64,000 bases of DNA, taken from contig NZ_CP027845.1 of the NCBI RefSeq assembly GCF_003015145.1, positions 496,001-560,000 on the forward strand. Reading direction: 5' to 3'. Made by a program: the position numbers and the translations under genes. The stretch is from Candidatus Phycorickettsia trachydisci (lineage in GTDB: Bacteria > Pseudomonadota > Alphaproteobacteria > Rickettsiales > Rickettsiaceae). Under the pieces are notes generated by a model that did no database searches, had not been told where the DNA came from, and worked only from the letters and a program-made list of their open reading frames with translations. This document shows positions 35,035 through 48,258 of this stretch, piece by piece (the first letter of the stretch is position 1; every line of letters starts with the position of its first letter).

Positions 35035-37014
35035 TTAACTTAAATTCATCGCAGCATCCTCTAAAGCTTTAATTTTATCCCTCAATTCAGCAGCCTTTTC
35101 AAAATCGAGGTCGCTTGCAGCCTTGAGCATTTCTTTTTTAAGTTTCGTCAGATATGACTTTAGCTTCTTCTCATTATGGATTATTTCATGATCGCTACTA
35201 TCCACTACCTTATCCAATTTCTCCAGTTCAATTAATGCTTTAATACTGCGATCTATGGTTATAGGTTTAATATTATGCTCCTTGTTATACTGCTCCTGGA
35301 TACTCCTGCGCTTATGGGTAACATCAACAGCATTTTTAATAGATTGAGTAATAACATCAGCATATAACAAAACCCTTCCATTAGCATTACGTGCCGCTCT
35401 ACCTATAGTTTGAATTAGCGAAACTTCTGAACGCAAAAATCCTTCTTTATCTGCATCTAAAATCGCAACTAACATACACTCCGGAATATCTAGACCTTCT
35501 CGCAATAAATTAATGCCAACTATAATATCAATATCACCTTTGCGAAGATCTCTAATAATCTCTGTACGCTCTAGTGTATGAATTTCTGAATGAAGATATG
35601 TAACCTTAAAATTTTGCTCTAATAGGTATTCCGTTAGTCTTTCTGCCATCTTTTTTGTTAAAACAGTAACGAGCACCCTACCCTTAGCTTCTATTACAAC
35701 CTTTAGTTCTTTAACTAAATCTTCAACTTGATTTTGAGCTGGCCGGATAATACATAACGGATCAAGAAGACCTGTAGGTCTTATGATTTGTTCTATATAT
35801 TTACCATCGGTTTTTTGTAATTCAAATGATGCGGGAGTAGCTGATACGTATATAGTTTGAGGCCTAAAATTCTCCCACTCATCAAAAGTAAGAGGCCTGT
35901 TATCTAAGGCAGAAGAAAGTCTAAAACCATGCTCAACGAGCACTGATTTACGAGCCCTATCACCATTATACATAGCCCTTACTTGAGGGACTGTTACATG
36001 GCTTTCATCCAAAAATAATAATGCATCAGGAGGAAGGTATTCAAATAACGTCGGAGGAGGCATGCCAGCTTTGCGACCAGTAAAATATCTGGAATAATTC
36101 TCAATACCTTTACAAGTACCAGTGCTTATCATCATTTCTATGTCAAACTCCACTCTTTGCCTTAAGCGTTGTTCTTCAATAAATTTTGAATTTGCCTTAT
36201 AAAATTCTAAGCGTTCTACTAACTCTTCTTTAATTTGCTCTACAGCTTTTTCGATAACATGCTGAGGGGTTACGTGATGCGAAGTCGCATAAATTACCGC
36301 TTGGCTTAGTGGAGCCAGCTTCTGACCTGTTAAAGGATCAAATTCCCATATTTCTTCCAATTGTTCATCAAAAAAACTAAGTCTCCATGCTTTTTCGCTG
36401 TAGTGGGCTGGAAAAATATCTATATTATCACCTTTAACCCTGAAACTACCTCTCTCGAAATTTGTATCGTGGCGTTCGTACTGTAATTGTACTAACCTTT
36501 TCAGTAATTCAGATCTTTTATAATTATGTCCTTTTTGCAGACGCATTGTCATTTCTTGGTATAATTCAGGAGAGCCTAAACCATAAATACAAGAAACTGA
36601 TGAAACCACTACAACATCTCTACGCTCAAGTAGCGATCTTGTTGCAGAGTGCCGCAATAAATCTATCTGCTCATTAATGGATGAATCTTTTTCTATATAA
36701 GTATCGGAACTTGGAATATATGCTTCTGGCTGGTAATAGTCATAGTAAGAAACAAAATACTCTACTGCATTATCTGGAAAAAATTCTTTCATTTCTTGAT
36801 AAATTTGAGCAGCAAGAGTTTTATTATGGGCCATAATCAAAGTTGGACGATCTACGGCTTGTATGACGTTCGCCATAGTAAAAGTCTTACCAGATCCGGT
36901 AATACCAAGCAGCACTTGATCCTTTTGCTCTTCTCTCAAACCTTTTGTTAGTGCGCTAATGGCATCTGGTTGGCTGCCTGCTGGCTTAAATTTGCTTGAT
37001 ATTTGAAACCCCAT
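35035..37014 (-). CDS. uvrB: Excinuclease ABC subunit B
   Basis: Damage-verification helicase of nucleotide excision repair. The 659-residue protein has Walker A GITGSGKT, the beta-hairpin region ([12 protein letters not shown]), the helicase motifs ([41 protein letters not shown]) and the C-terminal UVR domain ([21 protein letters not shown]) that binds UvrC. Its ATG overlaps the cysS stop (TAATG). Full length, no oddities. Confidence 0.97.
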   Translation of the reverse strand: MGFQISSKFKPAGSQPDAISALTKGLREEQKDQVLLGITGSGKTFTMANVIQAVDRPTLIMAHNKTLAAQIYQEMKEFFPDNAVEYFVSYYDYYQPEAYIPSSDTYIEKDSSINEQIDLLRHSATRSLLERRDVVVVSSVSCIYGLGSPELYQEMTMRLQKGHNYKRSELLKRLVQLQYERHDTNFERGSFRVKGDNIDIFPAHYSEKAWRLSFFDEQLEEIWEFDPLTGQKLAPLSQAVIYATSHHVTPQHVIEKAVEQIKEELVERLEFYKANSKFIEEQRLRQRVEFDIEMMISTGTCKGIENYSRYFTGRKAGMPPPTLFEYLPPDALLFLDESHVTVPQVRAMYNGDRARKSVLVEHGFRLSSALDNRPLTFDEWENFRPQTIYVSATPASFELQKTDGKYIEQIIRPTGLLDPLCIIRPAQNQVEDLVKELKVVIEAKGRVLVTVLTKKMAERLTEYLLEQNFKVTYLHSEIHTLERTEIIRDLRKGDIDIIVGINLLREGLDIPECMLVAILDADKEGFLRSEVSLIQTIGRAARNANGRVLLYADVITQSIKNAVDVTHKRRSIQEQYNKEHNIKPITIDRSIKALIELEKLDKVVDSSDHEIIHNEKKLKSYLTKLKKEMLKAASDLDFEKAAELRDKIKALEDAAMNLS

Positions 37015-38348
37015 TACTCTTTATACCAAGATGTAGTGCCGTCCTTTAAATCTTGCAATATTATTCCCTTTTCTCTTAAGTCGTTTCGTATTCTATCAAC
37101 CAAAGCCCAATTTTTATCTTTTTTGGCTTGCAGACGAGTTTGGATTAATTGCTCAATTTCTTTGGTACTAATTTCTAGCTTAACATTTTTTTCAAGTAAG
37201 CCTATAAAATTTGCGCAATATTTTATACAGCTGCTTAACTTAAGATCAGACTTTTTAGCTAAAGAGACGAGATATTGCAAAGCTTTTCGTGTATTTAAAT
37301 CATCAAATAACGCAGCAAAAAAATCATCTGCTTCTTGGCTTTTTTCTGGTCTTACATCTTGCGTCACTCTACGCAATAAAGAAATATTTTTGGTTGCTTC
37401 GTTAAGTAATTGTTTGGAAAAATTTAGCGGTTTATGGTAGTGCGCATTAAGAAGAGCATACCTTAATACATCCCCTTCTATACCTTGATTTCTTACATCT
37501 TGCACTGTAATAAAATTATTTAAAGATTTACTCATCTTTTCCCCTTCTACATTCAAGAATCCATTATGAACCCAAAATTGTGCAAATCTAGATCCTGGCA
37601 ATGCGCAACAACTTTGAGCAATTTCATTTGTGTGATGTGGAAAGATTAAATCAATACCACCTCCATGTATATCAAAATCGCTGCCTAAATATTGGTAAGA
37701 CATAGCAGAGCACTCAATGTGCCATCCGGGATAGCCCCTGCCCCAGGGACTTTCAAATGGTGATTCATATTCGCCATGTTTGCCAATTTTCCACAAAACC
37801 CAATCTTCAAGGTGTATCTTATCATCAGCAGCAACTACCCTAGTACCAGATTTAGCCTCAGCTATTTTACGTCCAGATAGCTTTGTGTAATCCTTATAAC
37901 TCTTAGCATCAAAATATACATTACCTTCTTTGACGTAAGCACAACCATTATCCAAAAGCCGCTGAATCATCTCAATCATCTGAGGCATATGGTCTGTTGC
38001 TTTTGGCTCTATGTTTGGAGATAAACAATTTAGATAAGATGCATCTTCATAAAAATCTGCAATGGTCTTTTTTGTCAGATCAAAAATTGGTATTCCTAAT
38101 TGCTTTGCTCGATTGTTAATCTTATCATCTACATCCGTAATATTGCGAACATAAATCACATGATCTTTACCATAAATATAAGACAAAAGACGATATAATG
38201 TATCGTAAACAACAAGGGATCTTGCATTACCAATATGTATAAAGTCATAAACTGTAGGACCGCATACATACATTCCTACAGCTTTATTATTTAATGGTTC
38301 AAAAAGTTCTTTTTTTTTTGATAATGTGTTTTGAAGGTATAACTTCAT
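37014..38348 (-). CDS. cysS: Cysteinyl-tRNA synthetase
   Basis: Class I synthetase charging tRNA-Cys. A 444-residue protein with the zinc-binding CGPTVYD, the HIGH motif as HIGNARS near residue 36, the zinc ligands in [30 protein letters not shown], and KMSKS as [11 protein letters not shown]. The C-terminal anticodon-binding domain is slightly shorter than in E. coli (461 residues). The start overlaps the gatB stop by four bases. Confidence 0.97.
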   Translation of the reverse strand: MKLYLQNTLSKKKELFEPLNNKAVGMYVCGPTVYDFIHIGNARSLVVYDTLYRLLSYIYGKDHVIYVRNITDVDDKINNRAKQLGIPIFDLTKKTIADFYEDASYLNCLSPNIEPKATDHMPQMIEMIQRLLDNGCAYVKEGNVYFDAKSYKDYTKLSGRKIAEAKSGTRVVAADDKIHLEDWVLWKIGKHGEYESPFESPWGRGYPGWHIECSAMSYQYLGSDFDIHGGGIDLIFPHHTNEIAQSCCALPGSRFAQFWVHNGFLNVEGEKMSKSLNNFITVQDVRNQGIEGDVLRYALLNAHYHKPLNFSKQLLNEATKNISLLRRVTQDVRPEKSQEADDFFAALFDDLNTRKALQYLVSLAKKSDLKLSSCIKYCANFIGLLEKNVKLEISTKEIEQLIQTRLQAKKDKNWALVDRIRNDLREKGIILQDLKDGTTSWYKE

Positions 38349-39784
38349 AATTTTTGAAGCTTTTCTTGTAGCAACTTATTTACAAGCACAGGGTCGGCCT
38401 TATTACCACTTGCCTTAATCACCTGACCTACCAAAAAGCCGAATAGTCTTGTTTTACCCGATAAATATTCTTGCACGGTCTCGGGATTATTTTTTACCAC
38501 TTCATCTATAATTTCAGCAAGTTGATTCGGGTCAGAAATTTGCCCAAGATTCTTAGCTTTCACTATCTCTTTAGGAGTCATATTACTTGTCGTCATATCT
38601 TTGAAGATATCTTTTGCAATCTTACCCGAGATAGTCTTATCACTAATTAGATTAATCAACTCAGCTAAATGCTCTGGCTTAATAGGAGCATTAACGATTT
38701 CAAGGTCGTTATCATTGAGATAGCTAAATAATTCTCCCATAATCCAGTTAGCAGCAAGCTTATAATCAGAATTTTTAGCGACTATCTCAAAATAGTCAGC
38801 AACAGCCTTATCAGCAGATAAAACTCCAGCATCGTACTTGCTTAAACCATAAGAATCAATATACCTTTGCTTCTTAGCGTCGGGCAATTCTATCATTTCT
38901 TTTTTGACTTGATCAATATAGTCTTGCTCTAAAACCAATGGTGGTAAATCAGGATCTGGGAAATATCTATAATCTAAAGCATCTTCTTTTGATCTCATTA
39001 AGCGAGTTTCTCCAACTTCAGCATCAAAAAGCCTGGTTTCTTGCTCAATCACACCTCCAGCTTCAATGATTTCTATTTGTCTTTCTGCTTCGTACTCAAG
39101 AGCACTTACTATGTTTTTAATGGAATTAAGGTTTTTTATCTCACACCTAGTTCCTAGTGGGGCCCCTTTTTTTCTAACCGATACGTTAGCATCGCAGCGC
39201 ATAGATCCCTTTTCCATATCACCATCACAAGTACCTAAATACCTTAAAATGCTACGCAATTTTTTCAAGTACTCAGCAGCTTCTTCTGGTGAGCTCAAAT
39301 CAGGAGCTGTTACTATTTCCATTAAGCCAATACCGGCTCTATTTAGGTCAATAAAAGTCTTGGTAGGATCTTGGTCATGTAAGCTTTTTCCAGCATCTTT
39401 TTCTAAGTGTATTCTCTCAATTCTAATTCTTTTAACCTGATCACCAATTTCTATATCTAGATATCCATTAGAAACTATAGGATGGTAAAACTGAGAAATT
39501 TGATAACCGCTCGGCAAGTCTGGATAAAAGTAATTTTTACGGTCAAAAGCAGATACCTTATTGATAGTTGCATTTATCGCAAGACCAGTCTTAATAGCTT
39601 GCCTCACGCAATGCTCATTTAGCACTGGAAGCATGCCAGGAAGAGCCGCATCAAACAAAGCTACGCAAGAATTAGGAGTTTGACCAAACGTTGCAGGAGA
39701 TGAAGAAAATAATTTAGAATTAGATTTAACTTGAGCATGAACCTCAAGACCTATAACATATTCCCAACCATTACCTAAACTCAT
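38345..39784 (-). CDS. gatB: Asp/Glu-tRNA amidotransferase subunit B
   Basis: Binds misacylated Glu-tRNA(Gln) or Asp-tRNA(Asn) and activates it for amidation. It has the family start [35 protein letters not shown], the [11 protein letters not shown] block and the C-terminal YqeY-like domain. I chose the ATG at 39784 ([10 protein letters not shown]), just after the gatA stop; the longer frame adds thirteen unconserved residues overlapping gatA. About 479 residues. Confidence 0.96.
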   Translation of the reverse strand: MSLGNGWEYVIGLEVHAQVKSNSKLFSSSPATFGQTPNSCVALFDAALPGMLPVLNEHCVRQAIKTGLAINATINKVSAFDRKNYFYPDLPSGYQISQFYHPIVSNGYLDIEIGDQVKRIRIERIHLEKDAGKSLHDQDPTKTFIDLNRAGIGLMEIVTAPDLSSPEEAAEYLKKLRSILRYLGTCDGDMEKGSMRCDANVSVRKKGAPLGTRCEIKNLNSIKNIVSALEYEAERQIEIIEAGGVIEQETRLFDAEVGETRLMRSKEDALDYRYFPDPDLPPLVLEQDYIDQVKKEMIELPDAKKQRYIDSYGLSKYDAGVLSADKAVADYFEIVAKNSDYKLAANWIMGELFSYLNDNDLEIVNAPIKPEHLAELINLISDKTISGKIAKDIFKDMTTSNMTPKEIVKAKNLGQISDPNQLAEIIDEVVKNNPETVQEYLSGKTRLFGFLVGQVIKASGNKADPVLVNKLLQEKLQKL

Positions 39785-39785
39785 A

Positions 39786-41255
39786 CTAAAAACCTTTTGG
39801 TATAAAATTAATGTTAATGCCACGCTCTAACTCAGCTGCAACTCTGACTATCATCTCTTCATCAAAAGGTTTGCCAATTATTTGCATACCCAATGGAAGA
39901 CCATTTTTAGATAATGCCGCTGGAATTGACATAGCTGGCAAACCAGCTAGGCTTGCAGGTACGGTAAAAATATCATTTAAGTACATCAAAACTGGATTTG
40001 TTTCTTTATAATCAGTAGCAAAAGCCTCAGTTGGTGCAGTTGGTATCAAAATGCTATCTACATTCTTAAACGCATTCATAAAATCATTATAAATACATTT
40101 ACGTACTTGCTGAGCTTTTCTATAGTATGCATCCATAAATCCCGCAGAAAGTACATAAGTACCAAGCATAATACGACGTTTTACTTCTTGACCAAAACCT
40201 TCAGAGCGTGTTAGCTCATACATGTTATTTAAATCTTCATCAAAATGAGTAAAACCATACCTAATGCCGTCGTATCTAGCTAGGTTAGATGATGCCTCAG
40301 CGCAAGCTACAATATAGTAAACTGCAAGGCTATGATCTATGTAATCAAGGTTTATATCAACAAGTTCTGCTCCTTGAGATTTTAAGATATCAGCGCTTTT
40401 AAGCCACATATCAAGAATCTGTGGATCTAAACCCTCTTTTTTCAATAAGTTAACCGGTAAACCGATTTTTAAACCTTTAACAGATTTAGTTTGAGGGGTT
40501 AAAAGATCTGGTACATCTTTTTTTATAGAAGTTGAATCCTTTTCACAAAAACCCATCATAACTTCCAAAACATAGGCTGCATCATATACATTACGCGCAA
40601 GTATACCAGCTTGATCTAAAGAGCTTGCAAATGCAATCATACCAAATCTTGAACATCTACCGTAAGTAGGCTTAATACCCACTGTACCTGTATAGCTTGC
40701 AGGTTGACGCACAGAGCCACCCGTATCTGTACCAAGGCTAGCCATAGACATAAATCCAGCCACCGCTGTCGCAGATCCACCAGAAGATCCACCTGGTACA
40801 AGGTCTTTATTTACATTAAAGCTCCAAGGATTGATGCAAGGCCCGAAATAGCTAGTAATGTTACCTGAACCCATGGCAAATTCATCGCAATTATTTTTAC
40901 CAAGCATAACAGCTCCAGCATTTAAGACTTTGCCAGATACCGTAGATTCATATGTAGGCACAAAGTTACTGAGCATCTTAGAACATGCTGTTGTTCTTAT
41001 ACCTTTAGTACAAAATAAATCTTTAATGCTGAGTGGTATTCCCTCTAATTTTCGAAAAGTGCCGTTTTTTATATTATTATCAGACTCTTTAGCTGATTCT
41101 AAAGCACGCTCTGCATTTTCTTCAACAAAGGCATTTAAACGTTTATATTTCTCCATCTGCGCAAGATGAGCTTTTGTTAGCTCTAGGCTAGAAAACTTTT
41201 TTGACTTTAATCCGCTAATAGCTTCCTTGATCGTTAGTTTATGTAAATCGCTCAT
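39786..41255 (-). CDS. gatA: Asp/Glu-tRNA amidotransferase subunit A
   Basis: Amidase that releases ammonia from glutamine for transamidation. The Ser-cisSer-Lys triad is visible: lysine in [11 protein letters not shown], and the serines in [13 protein letters not shown] and [13 protein letters not shown]. 489 residues, the usual length. It follows gatC without any gap (adjacent stop and start), and gatB begins one base after its stop, so gatCAB is one transcription unit. Confidence 0.97.
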   Translation of the reverse strand: MSDLHKLTIKEAISGLKSKKFSSLELTKAHLAQMEKYKRLNAFVEENAERALESAKESDNNIKNGTFRKLEGIPLSIKDLFCTKGIRTTACSKMLSNFVPTYESTVSGKVLNAGAVMLGKNNCDEFAMGSGNITSYFGPCINPWSFNVNKDLVPGGSSGGSATAVAGFMSMASLGTDTGGSVRQPASYTGTVGIKPTYGRCSRFGMIAFASSLDQAGILARNVYDAAYVLEVMMGFCEKDSTSIKKDVPDLLTPQTKSVKGLKIGLPVNLLKKEGLDPQILDMWLKSADILKSQGAELVDINLDYIDHSLAVYYIVACAEASSNLARYDGIRYGFTHFDEDLNNMYELTRSEGFGQEVKRRIMLGTYVLSAGFMDAYYRKAQQVRKCIYNDFMNAFKNVDSILIPTAPTEAFATDYKETNPVLMYLNDIFTVPASLAGLPAMSIPAALSKNGLPLGMQIIGKPFDEEMIVRVAAELERGININFIPKGF

Positions 41256-41570
41256 CTATTCTTCACTATCTACTACTTTAGGTGTAACAAAACAATGTAA
41301 TTTTTTGGCCAGTGGAGCATTAGGACCTTTGACATTACTGAACAAATCTTCTTGCAAATTACCATCCTTAATCTCATCCGCCCTTAATGTAATTTGTTTT
41401 TTAGATAAAGACTCTAAGCATTCCATGTTACTTGTATCAACGTTCTGCAGGCTATCTACCATGTCTAATATGGAGTTAAACTCTTGGGCAAATTTTGCAA
41501 GCTCATCTCCTTCAAATCTTAATTTAGCAAGCTTAGCTGTCTTTTTAATAACGTTCTGAGTAACTGACAT
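41256..41570 (-). CDS. gatC: Asp/Glu-tRNA amidotransferase subunit C
   Basis: Small subunit that stabilises GatA in the heterotrimer. The 104-residue protein has the family pattern: KKTAKLAKLRF, FAQEFNSILDMVDSLQNVDTSN, then a C-terminal LRADEI and FSNVKGPN..FVTPKVV ending. First gene of the gatC-gatA-gatB-cysS-uvrB operon; it lies 38 bases after rpoD. Confidence 0.95.
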   Translation of the reverse strand: MSVTQNVIKKTAKLAKLRFEGDELAKFAQEFNSILDMVDSLQNVDTSNMECLESLSKKQITLRADEIKDGNLQEDLFSNVKGPNAPLAKKLHCFVTPKVVDSEE

Positions 41571-41608
41571 ATAATTTTTAGATTCAAAAAAATAAGTAAA
41601 TCACAAAT

Positions 41609-43411
41609 CTAGCCGGAGATCAATAAATCATCTGAATCTTCTTCCTCATCATCATAGGCTCCTTCTTTAGCAATTTTTGTAGCAAATTGTCCTAAACGCT
41701 GAGAGCTATCATCACTACGCAGTTTACGCAAAGCCTTTGCTTCAATTTGTCTAATTCTCTCTCGCGTAACGTTAAAGTCGGAACCTATCTCTTCTAAGGT
41801 TTGCTCTTTACATTTAATACCAAAACGAGACCTAATCACCCTCTCCTCTCTTGGGGTTAGCTTCTTAATTAATACATATGTTGTGATACCACTTAGGTTA
41901 GCGCGTGCTGCTGAATCAAATGGAACTACTGTATTCTTGTCTTCAATAAAATCCCCCAAACTACCCCCCTCATCTTCATCACCTATAGGCTGTGCAAGAG
42001 AAATAGGTTCCTTAGACATTTTCATGATTTTACGAACTTTATCAACAGGAATACCTAACTTCTCCGAAATTTCATGAGGTTCTGCCTCACGCCCTAATTC
42101 ATTTAGTATTTGCCTTGACGCTCTGATGATTTTGTTGATTGTTTCAATCATATGCACAGGAATACGGATAATCCTTGCTTGGTCCGCAATAGACCTGGTA
42201 ATTGCTTGACGAATCCACCACGTTGCATAAGTAGAAAATTTATACCCTCTGCGATAATCAAATTTATCTACCGCTTTAATTAGACCAATATTTCCCTCTT
42301 GTATAAGATCAAGGAATTGCAGACCTCTATTTGCATACCTTTTAGCAATAGAAATAACAAGACGCAAATTTGCTTCTACCATTTCCTTTTTAGAATTAAT
42401 AGTCTTCAGATTACCCTCATAAACTGCACTAAAAAGATTTCTAAACTCATAAATTGGCAGGCTTACTTCTTGCTCTATAGCTTTAATACTTTCTATCGTA
42501 ACATCAATAAATTCCTGTTGTTCTGAAACAAATTTTTTCCATTCTGGTTTATCAAATAAATTAGCAGTAACTTTATTAAGATGAGTGTAAATTTTAGGTA
42601 TGTAATGGTCTAAAAAATCGGTCCTATTAATACCATATTTTTCAGCAATTTTACTAAAATTCATAGCATACGATGCAAGGTTTTTATCGTGGTTATAGAA
42701 AATATCCAGTAATTGCTGAATTTTTTTCTGATTTAAGTGCAGACTTTGAATCTGCTCAGAAAGTTCTTTAGTTCCAACAATATACTCCTGCCCCATAATA
42801 AACTGTCCAATATCTCTATACTTCATATAGCTACTTTGAGCTACTTGTATCAATTTTTCGCAAGCAGCAACCACTTCTTCAAATTTTTCAACTGTAGCCT
42901 GCAATACTTGCTCCTCAATAGCCTGAGCGGGGTTTTCCTCATTTGCTTCAGTATCTTCATTCACATCTATTGGATCTAGGTCTATTATTTCACGAAGCGA
43001 TGACCCTTCAACAAGTTCAGCATGAAGATTAATTAGTTGACGCATAGAAAACGGTATTCTAAATAGAGCATTCATCATTTGCTCCTGGCTTGCTTCTATT
43101 TTTTGAGCAATCGCAACCTCTCCTGCCCTTGATAAAAGCTCTACTCCCCCCATTTCTCGAAGATAAACACGTACTGGATCATCTCGTGTATCAGTCTGCT
43201 GTTCATCATCATCTAATGTATTGACAGAACTAGTAGAAATAGTCAAACCATCTCCACAATCAATTTGCTCTTCTTCTGGATCCAAAAAAGCTCCTACAGC
43301 GTTGTCACTGAAAACACTATCTGGATTCTTCTTACGTAAATTTTTATCTAAATTTTTGGGATCTTTTTTATCTGGATCGATGTCGAAATCGTCTATATTA
43401 TCGTTAGACAT
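41609..43411 (-). CDS. rpoD: Primary sigma factor RpoD (sigma-70)
   Basis: Housekeeping sigma factor, 600 residues. An acidic N-terminal region precedes region 1.2 ([21 protein letters not shown]), followed by the long non-conserved insertion, region 2 ([40 protein letters not shown]), region 3 ([13 protein letters not shown]) and region 4 ([27 protein letters not shown]). Typical of alphaproteobacteria. The C-terminal tail is short and acidic ([14 protein letters not shown]). Confidence 0.97.
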   Translation of the reverse strand: MSNDNIDDFDIDPDKKDPKNLDKNLRKKNPDSVFSDNAVGAFLDPEEEQIDCGDGLTISTSSVNTLDDDEQQTDTRDDPVRVYLREMGGVELLSRAGEVAIAQKIEASQEQMMNALFRIPFSMRQLINLHAELVEGSSLREIIDLDPIDVNEDTEANEENPAQAIEEQVLQATVEKFEEVVAACEKLIQVAQSSYMKYRDIGQFIMGQEYIVGTKELSEQIQSLHLNQKKIQQLLDIFYNHDKNLASYAMNFSKIAEKYGINRTDFLDHYIPKIYTHLNKVTANLFDKPEWKKFVSEQQEFIDVTIESIKAIEQEVSLPIYEFRNLFSAVYEGNLKTINSKKEMVEANLRLVISIAKRYANRGLQFLDLIQEGNIGLIKAVDKFDYRRGYKFSTYATWWIRQAITRSIADQARIIRIPVHMIETINKIIRASRQILNELGREAEPHEISEKLGIPVDKVRKIMKMSKEPISLAQPIGDEDEGGSLGDFIEDKNTVVPFDSAARANLSGITTYVLIKKLTPREERVIRSRFGIKCKEQTLEEIGSDFNVTRERIRQIEAKALRKLRSDDSSQRLGQFATKIAKEGAYDDEEEDSDDLLISG

Positions 43412-43567
43412 ATAATTTATTTTCTATAACTTGTTAAAGATAAACTGGCATTTGTAGAATTATCGAGGTTTTTTACGCTTTAATCAAAAAACTCTAAAAA
43501 CGTGACCATTATATCTCAAGACATTTAATTATAACTCGTTTTAAACTTTTTATCAATTCCAGAAAAT

Positions 43568-44491
43568 TCACTCACAACATGCTTTAGATGACAAAATTTC
43601 AAAATATACATCTTTTCTAGTTGGGTCATTAGGCGCATCTATCAAAGTTGGATGAGATTGATTTGCGGCTATATGGTAATTAGTTACAAGAGATTTATTG
43701 ATATATGTTAGCTCAAGTACAGTGGGTATTGGACCCAAAGAATTAGCATCAATCAAATACCCCGGACAATAATTATTACCATGAACATGCAATAAAACAA
43801 AATTTTGCCTTAAATCTCTTAACAGTTTCAAAGCTTTTAGTAAGCCAGTTTTACTTAGATCTAGGTGTAATTCCAAAGCTATACCAGTAATGTTATTTTT
43901 ATATTCCAATATTTCATCAAATACTTCATACTCTCCACCTTCTATATCCATTTTGATGAAAATTTTTTTATCTTTTATTTGAAGATTATCCAACTGCTGA
44001 CTAAAAGATAAAATTCTATTAGAAGATTTTTGATCGTAAAATAAAAATTTATCACTTGAGATACATTCATTGATGAAAGTGAATAAAGGATTCTTGCCCC
44101 CCTTATAATCCACTCCACAATCAAAACCATACGAAGGTTTTTTATAAATTCTTGCAAAATCTTCTTCAAAAGAACTATCTTGATCAATACCATAACCAAT
44201 CAGTACATCAGCTTGCTCCAAAGCTTTTTCTGGGATGATATAACCACCATCATTGTCTCTACCATAACGAACTAGCTTTAAGGGAATTTTATCTTTATAT
44301 GCCGTATATACTTTTAAGAATTGGACAAGATTGTGACGTATTTCGTTTAAATATAACTCTTCTTTTATAGTTTCACGAACTTGTTTTTGAAAAGTTGTAA
44401 TCTGAATTTTAAATATTATATCCCCTATAAACAGCAAAAAAGCAAAAGTAATTAAAATTAAAACCCAATCTTTGAGCTTAGTTTTCCGCAT
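43568..44491 (-). CDS. FkbM-family methyltransferase, membrane-anchored
   Basis: A 307-residue protein. Residues 7-28 form one transmembrane segment (DWVLILITFAFLLFIGDIIF). The FkbM-type domain follows: DNDGGYIIPEKAL and VLIGYGIDQDSSFEEDFA correspond to the SAM-binding part, and KIFIKMDIEGGEYEVFDEIL is the family hallmark (MDIEG). Members usually O-methylate sugars or small molecules; here the acceptor is unknown. It may relate to glycans, given the glycosyltransferase array elsewhere in the window. Confidence 0.8.
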   Translation of the reverse strand: MRKTKLKDWVLILITFAFLLFIGDIIFKIQITTFQKQVRETIKEELYLNEIRHNLVQFLKVYTAYKDKIPLKLVRYGRDNDGGYIIPEKALEQADVLIGYGIDQDSSFEEDFARIYKKPSYGFDCGVDYKGGKNPLFTFINECISSDKFLFYDQKSSNRILSFSQQLDNLQIKDKKIFIKMDIEGGEYEVFDEILEYKNNITGIALELHLDLSKTGLLKALKLLRDLRQNFVLLHVHGNNYCPGYLIDANSLGPIPTVLELTYINKSLVTNYHIAANQSHPTLIDAPNDPTRKDVYFEILSSKACCE

Positions 44492-44730
44492 AAAGTCAGT
44501 TTATATATCTTTCATAGTTATTTTATATCACTCGTTAAAGATAAAACTATTGATTGAAAAATATCTATTTTTTTAGATCTTAAAGGAGAAAAAATTTAAA
44601 GCGCTGCTATAATACTTCAAAAATACTCGGTTATGTTTTATTCAAACTATCTAACAAATTGAAAATTCATCTTCAAAATGTTTGCGATAAAGATTTAAAA
44701 TAGAATACTTATTTTTGAAAACTCTGTTTA

Positions 44731-45161
44731 CTAATCATCATTGCCATAATAGACGCCTTGTTCCTTAGCTATATCTATCATAGGAATTATAGGTTGCTTA
44801 GTACCAACAACTACTCTTTTATAAGAGACATTTGATTTGGGGACACCAAATTTTTTGATTACAATTACACTATCGTAAACTGTCATTTTTATTAATATGA
44901 TATACGTTCAACAAATCAGCTAAAGACTTAAAATATTCTATTAGTTCGTAAATTTTTATTAATTAGCTATTCTTTTGTTGCGTCAAAGCAAAAAGTTTTA
45001 ATATTTTTGCCTAAATCCATTTTACAAACATTCTGATCAATATCTATTCCATAAATTTTTGCATTCTTGAGATATTTTTTCAATATTTGCAAATGTTCCC
45101 CGTTTTGGACCCCTATTCCCAATATTGAAGCATTCTTATTTACATAGCGTGATAAATACAA
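44731..45161 (-). pseudogene. Decayed SAM-dependent methyltransferase
   Basis: Two pieces of what looks like one gene. The upstream piece (45161-44967, 64 codons) has the SAM site ILGIGVQNGEHLQILKKYL and YGIDIDQN, then stops. The downstream piece (44886-44731, 51 codons) reads YDSVIVIKKFGV and YKRVVVGTKQPIIP, resembling the C-terminal end of macrocin-type O-methyltransferases. Between them a different frame reads YFKSLADLLNVYHIN before its stop. The middle of a normal ~230-residue enzyme is missing and the parts are in different frames. Confidence 0.6.
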
Positions 45162-45294
45162 TTAGTATATATCAAGGTAATTTTCCTATTTATCCAAAAC
45201 ATTTTTTTATGATTTAGGAAAACTTTATTATAGGTTTTATTTTGAGATGGAGCAAAAATTAGATATGCACTTAACACGCAAGATAAATGGCCAC

Positions 45295-47859
45295 CTATAA
45301 TATGTTGAATTCTATTTGACCTTTTATAAAAGACAGATCAATATTTTTTTTAGGACCTACCTCATCAGCTAAAATAATTTTTGCAACTTTATCTTGTACA
45401 AGTTTTTGTATAACTCTCTTTAAGGGACGAGCCCCATATATTGGATCAAAGCCTTTTTGAGCAAGATAATCTATCACTTTATCATCATAATTTAAATGAA
45501 TCTGATGTCTATTTAATAGATCTGATTTAAACTTTTCTAACTGTATAGCAGCAATTTGCCTTATTTGTCCTTGTTTCAAAGGTTCGAATAACAAAATCTC
45601 ATCTAGCCTATTTAAAAATTCTGGTTTAAAAAATCTGCGCACTTGTCCCATCACTTCATCTTTCACTTTTTCAAGAGGTTTTTCCAACATTAGTTCTGAA
45701 CCAAGGTTAGATGTTAAGATAACAATCGTATTTTTAAAATCTATGATCTTACCTTGTGAATCTGTAAGTCTTCCAGCATCAAGTATTTGCAACAATAAAT
45801 TAAATACTTCTACATGAGCTTTTTCAGCTTCATCAAACAATATCACCTGATAAGGCCTTCTACGAACAGACTCACTAAGTACCCCACCTTGCTCATAACC
45901 TACATACCCTGGAGGAGCTCCAATTAACTTAGATGTAGAGTGCTTATCCATATACTCAGACATATCTATACGCAATAACGCATTTGGATCATCGAATAAA
46001 AACCAGGCTAAACTTCTTGCGAGCTCTGTTTTACCTACACCAGTTGGCCCCAAAAATAGAAATGAACCAAGTGGTTTATTTTCATCTTGTACTCCAGCTC
46101 TAGCCCTTCTTATCGCATCACTAACTGCAGCTATTGCTTCTTGTTGTCCTATAACACGTTCCGATAACACCTTTTCCATAGATAAAAGCCTGATTCTTTC
46201 ACTAGATAGCATTTTATCTATAGGTATACCCGTGGATCTAGAGATGATGGTGGCGATGTCTTCTTCATCCAGAACTTCTTTCACGAGACCACTGGATTTA
46301 TTATTTTCATATTCGGCAAGTTTTTTATCCAGGTCTGGGATAATACCATATTTAAGCTCCCCTGCCCTTGCCAAATTACTCGTGCGTTCAGCTTTTTCTA
46401 ATTCTTGTCTTGCCTTATCTATATCTTCCTTAATTTTTTGAATTGCTTTGATTTTAGATTTTTCTACAGCGAATTTGCTATCAAGTTCATGTTTTTTAGC
46501 CTCAAGAGTAGCAATCTGTGTTAATAGCTCTTCTAATCTTGCTTTTGCTGACTGGCTAGTCTCTTTTTTCATAGCTTCAGCCTCGATTTTTAACTGAATA
46601 ATTTTTCTATCTAATAAATCTAACTCTTCAGGCTTGCTAGTGATTTGAATTTTTAGCCTACTTGCTGCCTCATCTATCAGATCAATAGCTTTATCCGGTA
46701 AAAATCTATCCGTTATATATCTGTTTGATAGATTTGCAGCAGCTATAATTGCACTATCTGAAACTCTAATACCATGGTGTAATTCGTATCTCTCTTTTAA
46801 CCCGCGTAAAATAGATATGGTATCTTCTAAAGATGGTTGAGTCACATATAGCGCCTGAAATCTACGGGCAAGAGCGGCATCTTTTTCTATATATTTTCTA
46901 TACTCATCTAAAGTAGTTGCTCCTATACAATGAAGTTGACCCCTTGCAAGCATTGGTTTCAAAAGGTTTGCAGCATCCATAGCTCCATCGGTTTTTCCAG
47001 CTCCTACTAATAAATGCAACTCGTCTATAAATAATATGATCCTTCCCTCTGATTCCTTAATTTCATTCAAAACGCTTTTAAGGCGTTCTTCAAATTCACC
47101 TCTGAATTTTGCGCCGGAAATGAGTGCCCCCATATCAAGCTCAAAGATTTGGCATCCAGCAATAGACTCAGGCACATCATTATTTATAATACGCTGAGCA
47201 AGACCTTCTACAATAGCAGTTTTACCAACACCTGGATCGCCAATTAATACAGGATTATTTTTGGATCTTCTGGATAATATCTGGATAGCTCTTCGTATTT
47301 CATCTTCACGGCCTATCACGGGATCAAGCTTATTACTCAAAGCAAGCTCTGTCACATTACGGCCATATTTGGCTAAAGCATTGTAGCTTTGCTCAACGTG
47401 AGCTGAATCAGCTGTCCTACCTTTGCGAAGATGCATGATTGCATTTCGAAGGTTCGTCAAAGTAATTCCATAATTTTTGAGTAAGGTAGCCACATCCCCT
47501 CTTGATGAAACTAAACTTTCAAAAAGTCGCTCTACAGTAACAAAGCTATCCCCTGATTTTTGAGCTAAATCTTTTGCATCTTCTATCACTTTAATAGTCT
47601 CAGTAGCAAAATATACCTTTCCGCCACTTTGGACATGTACCTTAGGAAGTTTATTAATTTCGTTTGATACAAGGTTGGTAAAACCAGTAAGATTTTTTTC
47701 CATTTGCAAAAATAATGCTCCTACCACGCCAGTTTCATCATCTAAAAGACTTTTTAGCAAATGTAAAGGTAAAATTTGCTGATGCTCCAGCTTAATTGCT
47801 AAATTTTGAGCACTTAAGATAGCTGCTTGAACGCTTTCTGTAAATTTATCTAGATTCAT
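45295..47859 (-). CDS. clpB: Disaggregase ClpB
   Basis: Hexameric AAA+ chaperone that, with DnaK, rescues aggregated proteins. An 854-residue protein with the N-terminal Clp repeats, Walker A1 GDPGVGKT, the coiled-coil middle domain (about residues 405-525, [18 protein letters not shown]), Walker A2 GPTGVGKT and the C-terminal D2-small domain ([16 protein letters not shown]). A likely RpoH target, though a sigma-32 promoter could not be confirmed by eye. Complete and typical. Confidence 0.97.
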   Translation of the reverse strand: MNLDKFTESVQAAILSAQNLAIKLEHQQILPLHLLKSLLDDETGVVGALFLQMEKNLTGFTNLVSNEINKLPKVHVQSGGKVYFATETIKVIEDAKDLAQKSGDSFVTVERLFESLVSSRGDVATLLKNYGITLTNLRNAIMHLRKGRTADSAHVEQSYNALAKYGRNVTELALSNKLDPVIGREDEIRRAIQILSRRSKNNPVLIGDPGVGKTAIVEGLAQRIINNDVPESIAGCQIFELDMGALISGAKFRGEFEERLKSVLNEIKESEGRIILFIDELHLLVGAGKTDGAMDAANLLKPMLARGQLHCIGATTLDEYRKYIEKDAALARRFQALYVTQPSLEDTISILRGLKERYELHHGIRVSDSAIIAAANLSNRYITDRFLPDKAIDLIDEAASRLKIQITSKPEELDLLDRKIIQLKIEAEAMKKETSQSAKARLEELLTQIATLEAKKHELDSKFAVEKSKIKAIQKIKEDIDKARQELEKAERTSNLARAGELKYGIIPDLDKKLAEYENNKSSGLVKEVLDEEDIATIISRSTGIPIDKMLSSERIRLLSMEKVLSERVIGQQEAIAAVSDAIRRARAGVQDENKPLGSFLFLGPTGVGKTELARSLAWFLFDDPNALLRIDMSEYMDKHSTSKLIGAPPGYVGYEQGGVLSESVRRRPYQVILFDEAEKAHVEVFNLLLQILDAGRLTDSQGKIIDFKNTIVILTSNLGSELMLEKPLEKVKDEVMGQVRRFFKPEFLNRLDEILLFEPLKQGQIRQIAAIQLEKFKSDLLNRHQIHLNYDDKVIDYLAQKGFDPIYGARPLKRVIQKLVQDKVAKIILADEVGPKKNIDLSFIKGQIEFNIL

Positions 47860-47940
47860 AGCTTTTACTCTTGATGTATTATCATTTATAGAGTTAGAGC
47901 TTTTTATATAAAAATCAAGAGTTAGACCATACTAAATTGT

Positions 47941-48258
47941 TATAACAATTATGATTCATCGTGTTCTCCTATCTTTGGAAGCTTTTCTACAGGAGAAGTA
48001 CATGAAAGGTCGTGTTCGTCTACATCAAATCCAGAATTTGTTGAAACAAGTTCTTTATTTGTAGTAAAAAAACTGGCAAGATTTTTTGAAAAATTCTTGC
48101 CAAGAATAAGGCTGAAGTCTGCGGCCTTTTCAAAATCTAAATAACTCAAAGTATTAGAAATTATACTCTCCATATCATTGTTAACTTTCTCATTTACTTC
48201 CGGTTGTTCTTCAGATTTTTCAAATCTTCTTTGATTGCGAGTAAAGAAAAGATAAAAA
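47941..48258. repeat. Homogenised 318-base repeat, copy 1
   Basis: Identical to 50000-50317 except for one base (47961 G versus A, a synonymous His codon change). It covers the last 102 codons of the ankyrin gene, its stop and a few bases beyond. Similarity drops abruptly at both edges. Confidence 0.9.

Noticed and set aside
39785..39823. Upstream extension of gatB into gatA
   Set aside because: The added thirteen residues are not typical of GatB, and the ATG at 39784 sits one base after the gatA stop.
47860..47948. Sigma-32 promoter upstream of clpB
   Set aside because: A CTTGATT-like box is present, but no matching -10 at a suitable distance could be recognised.
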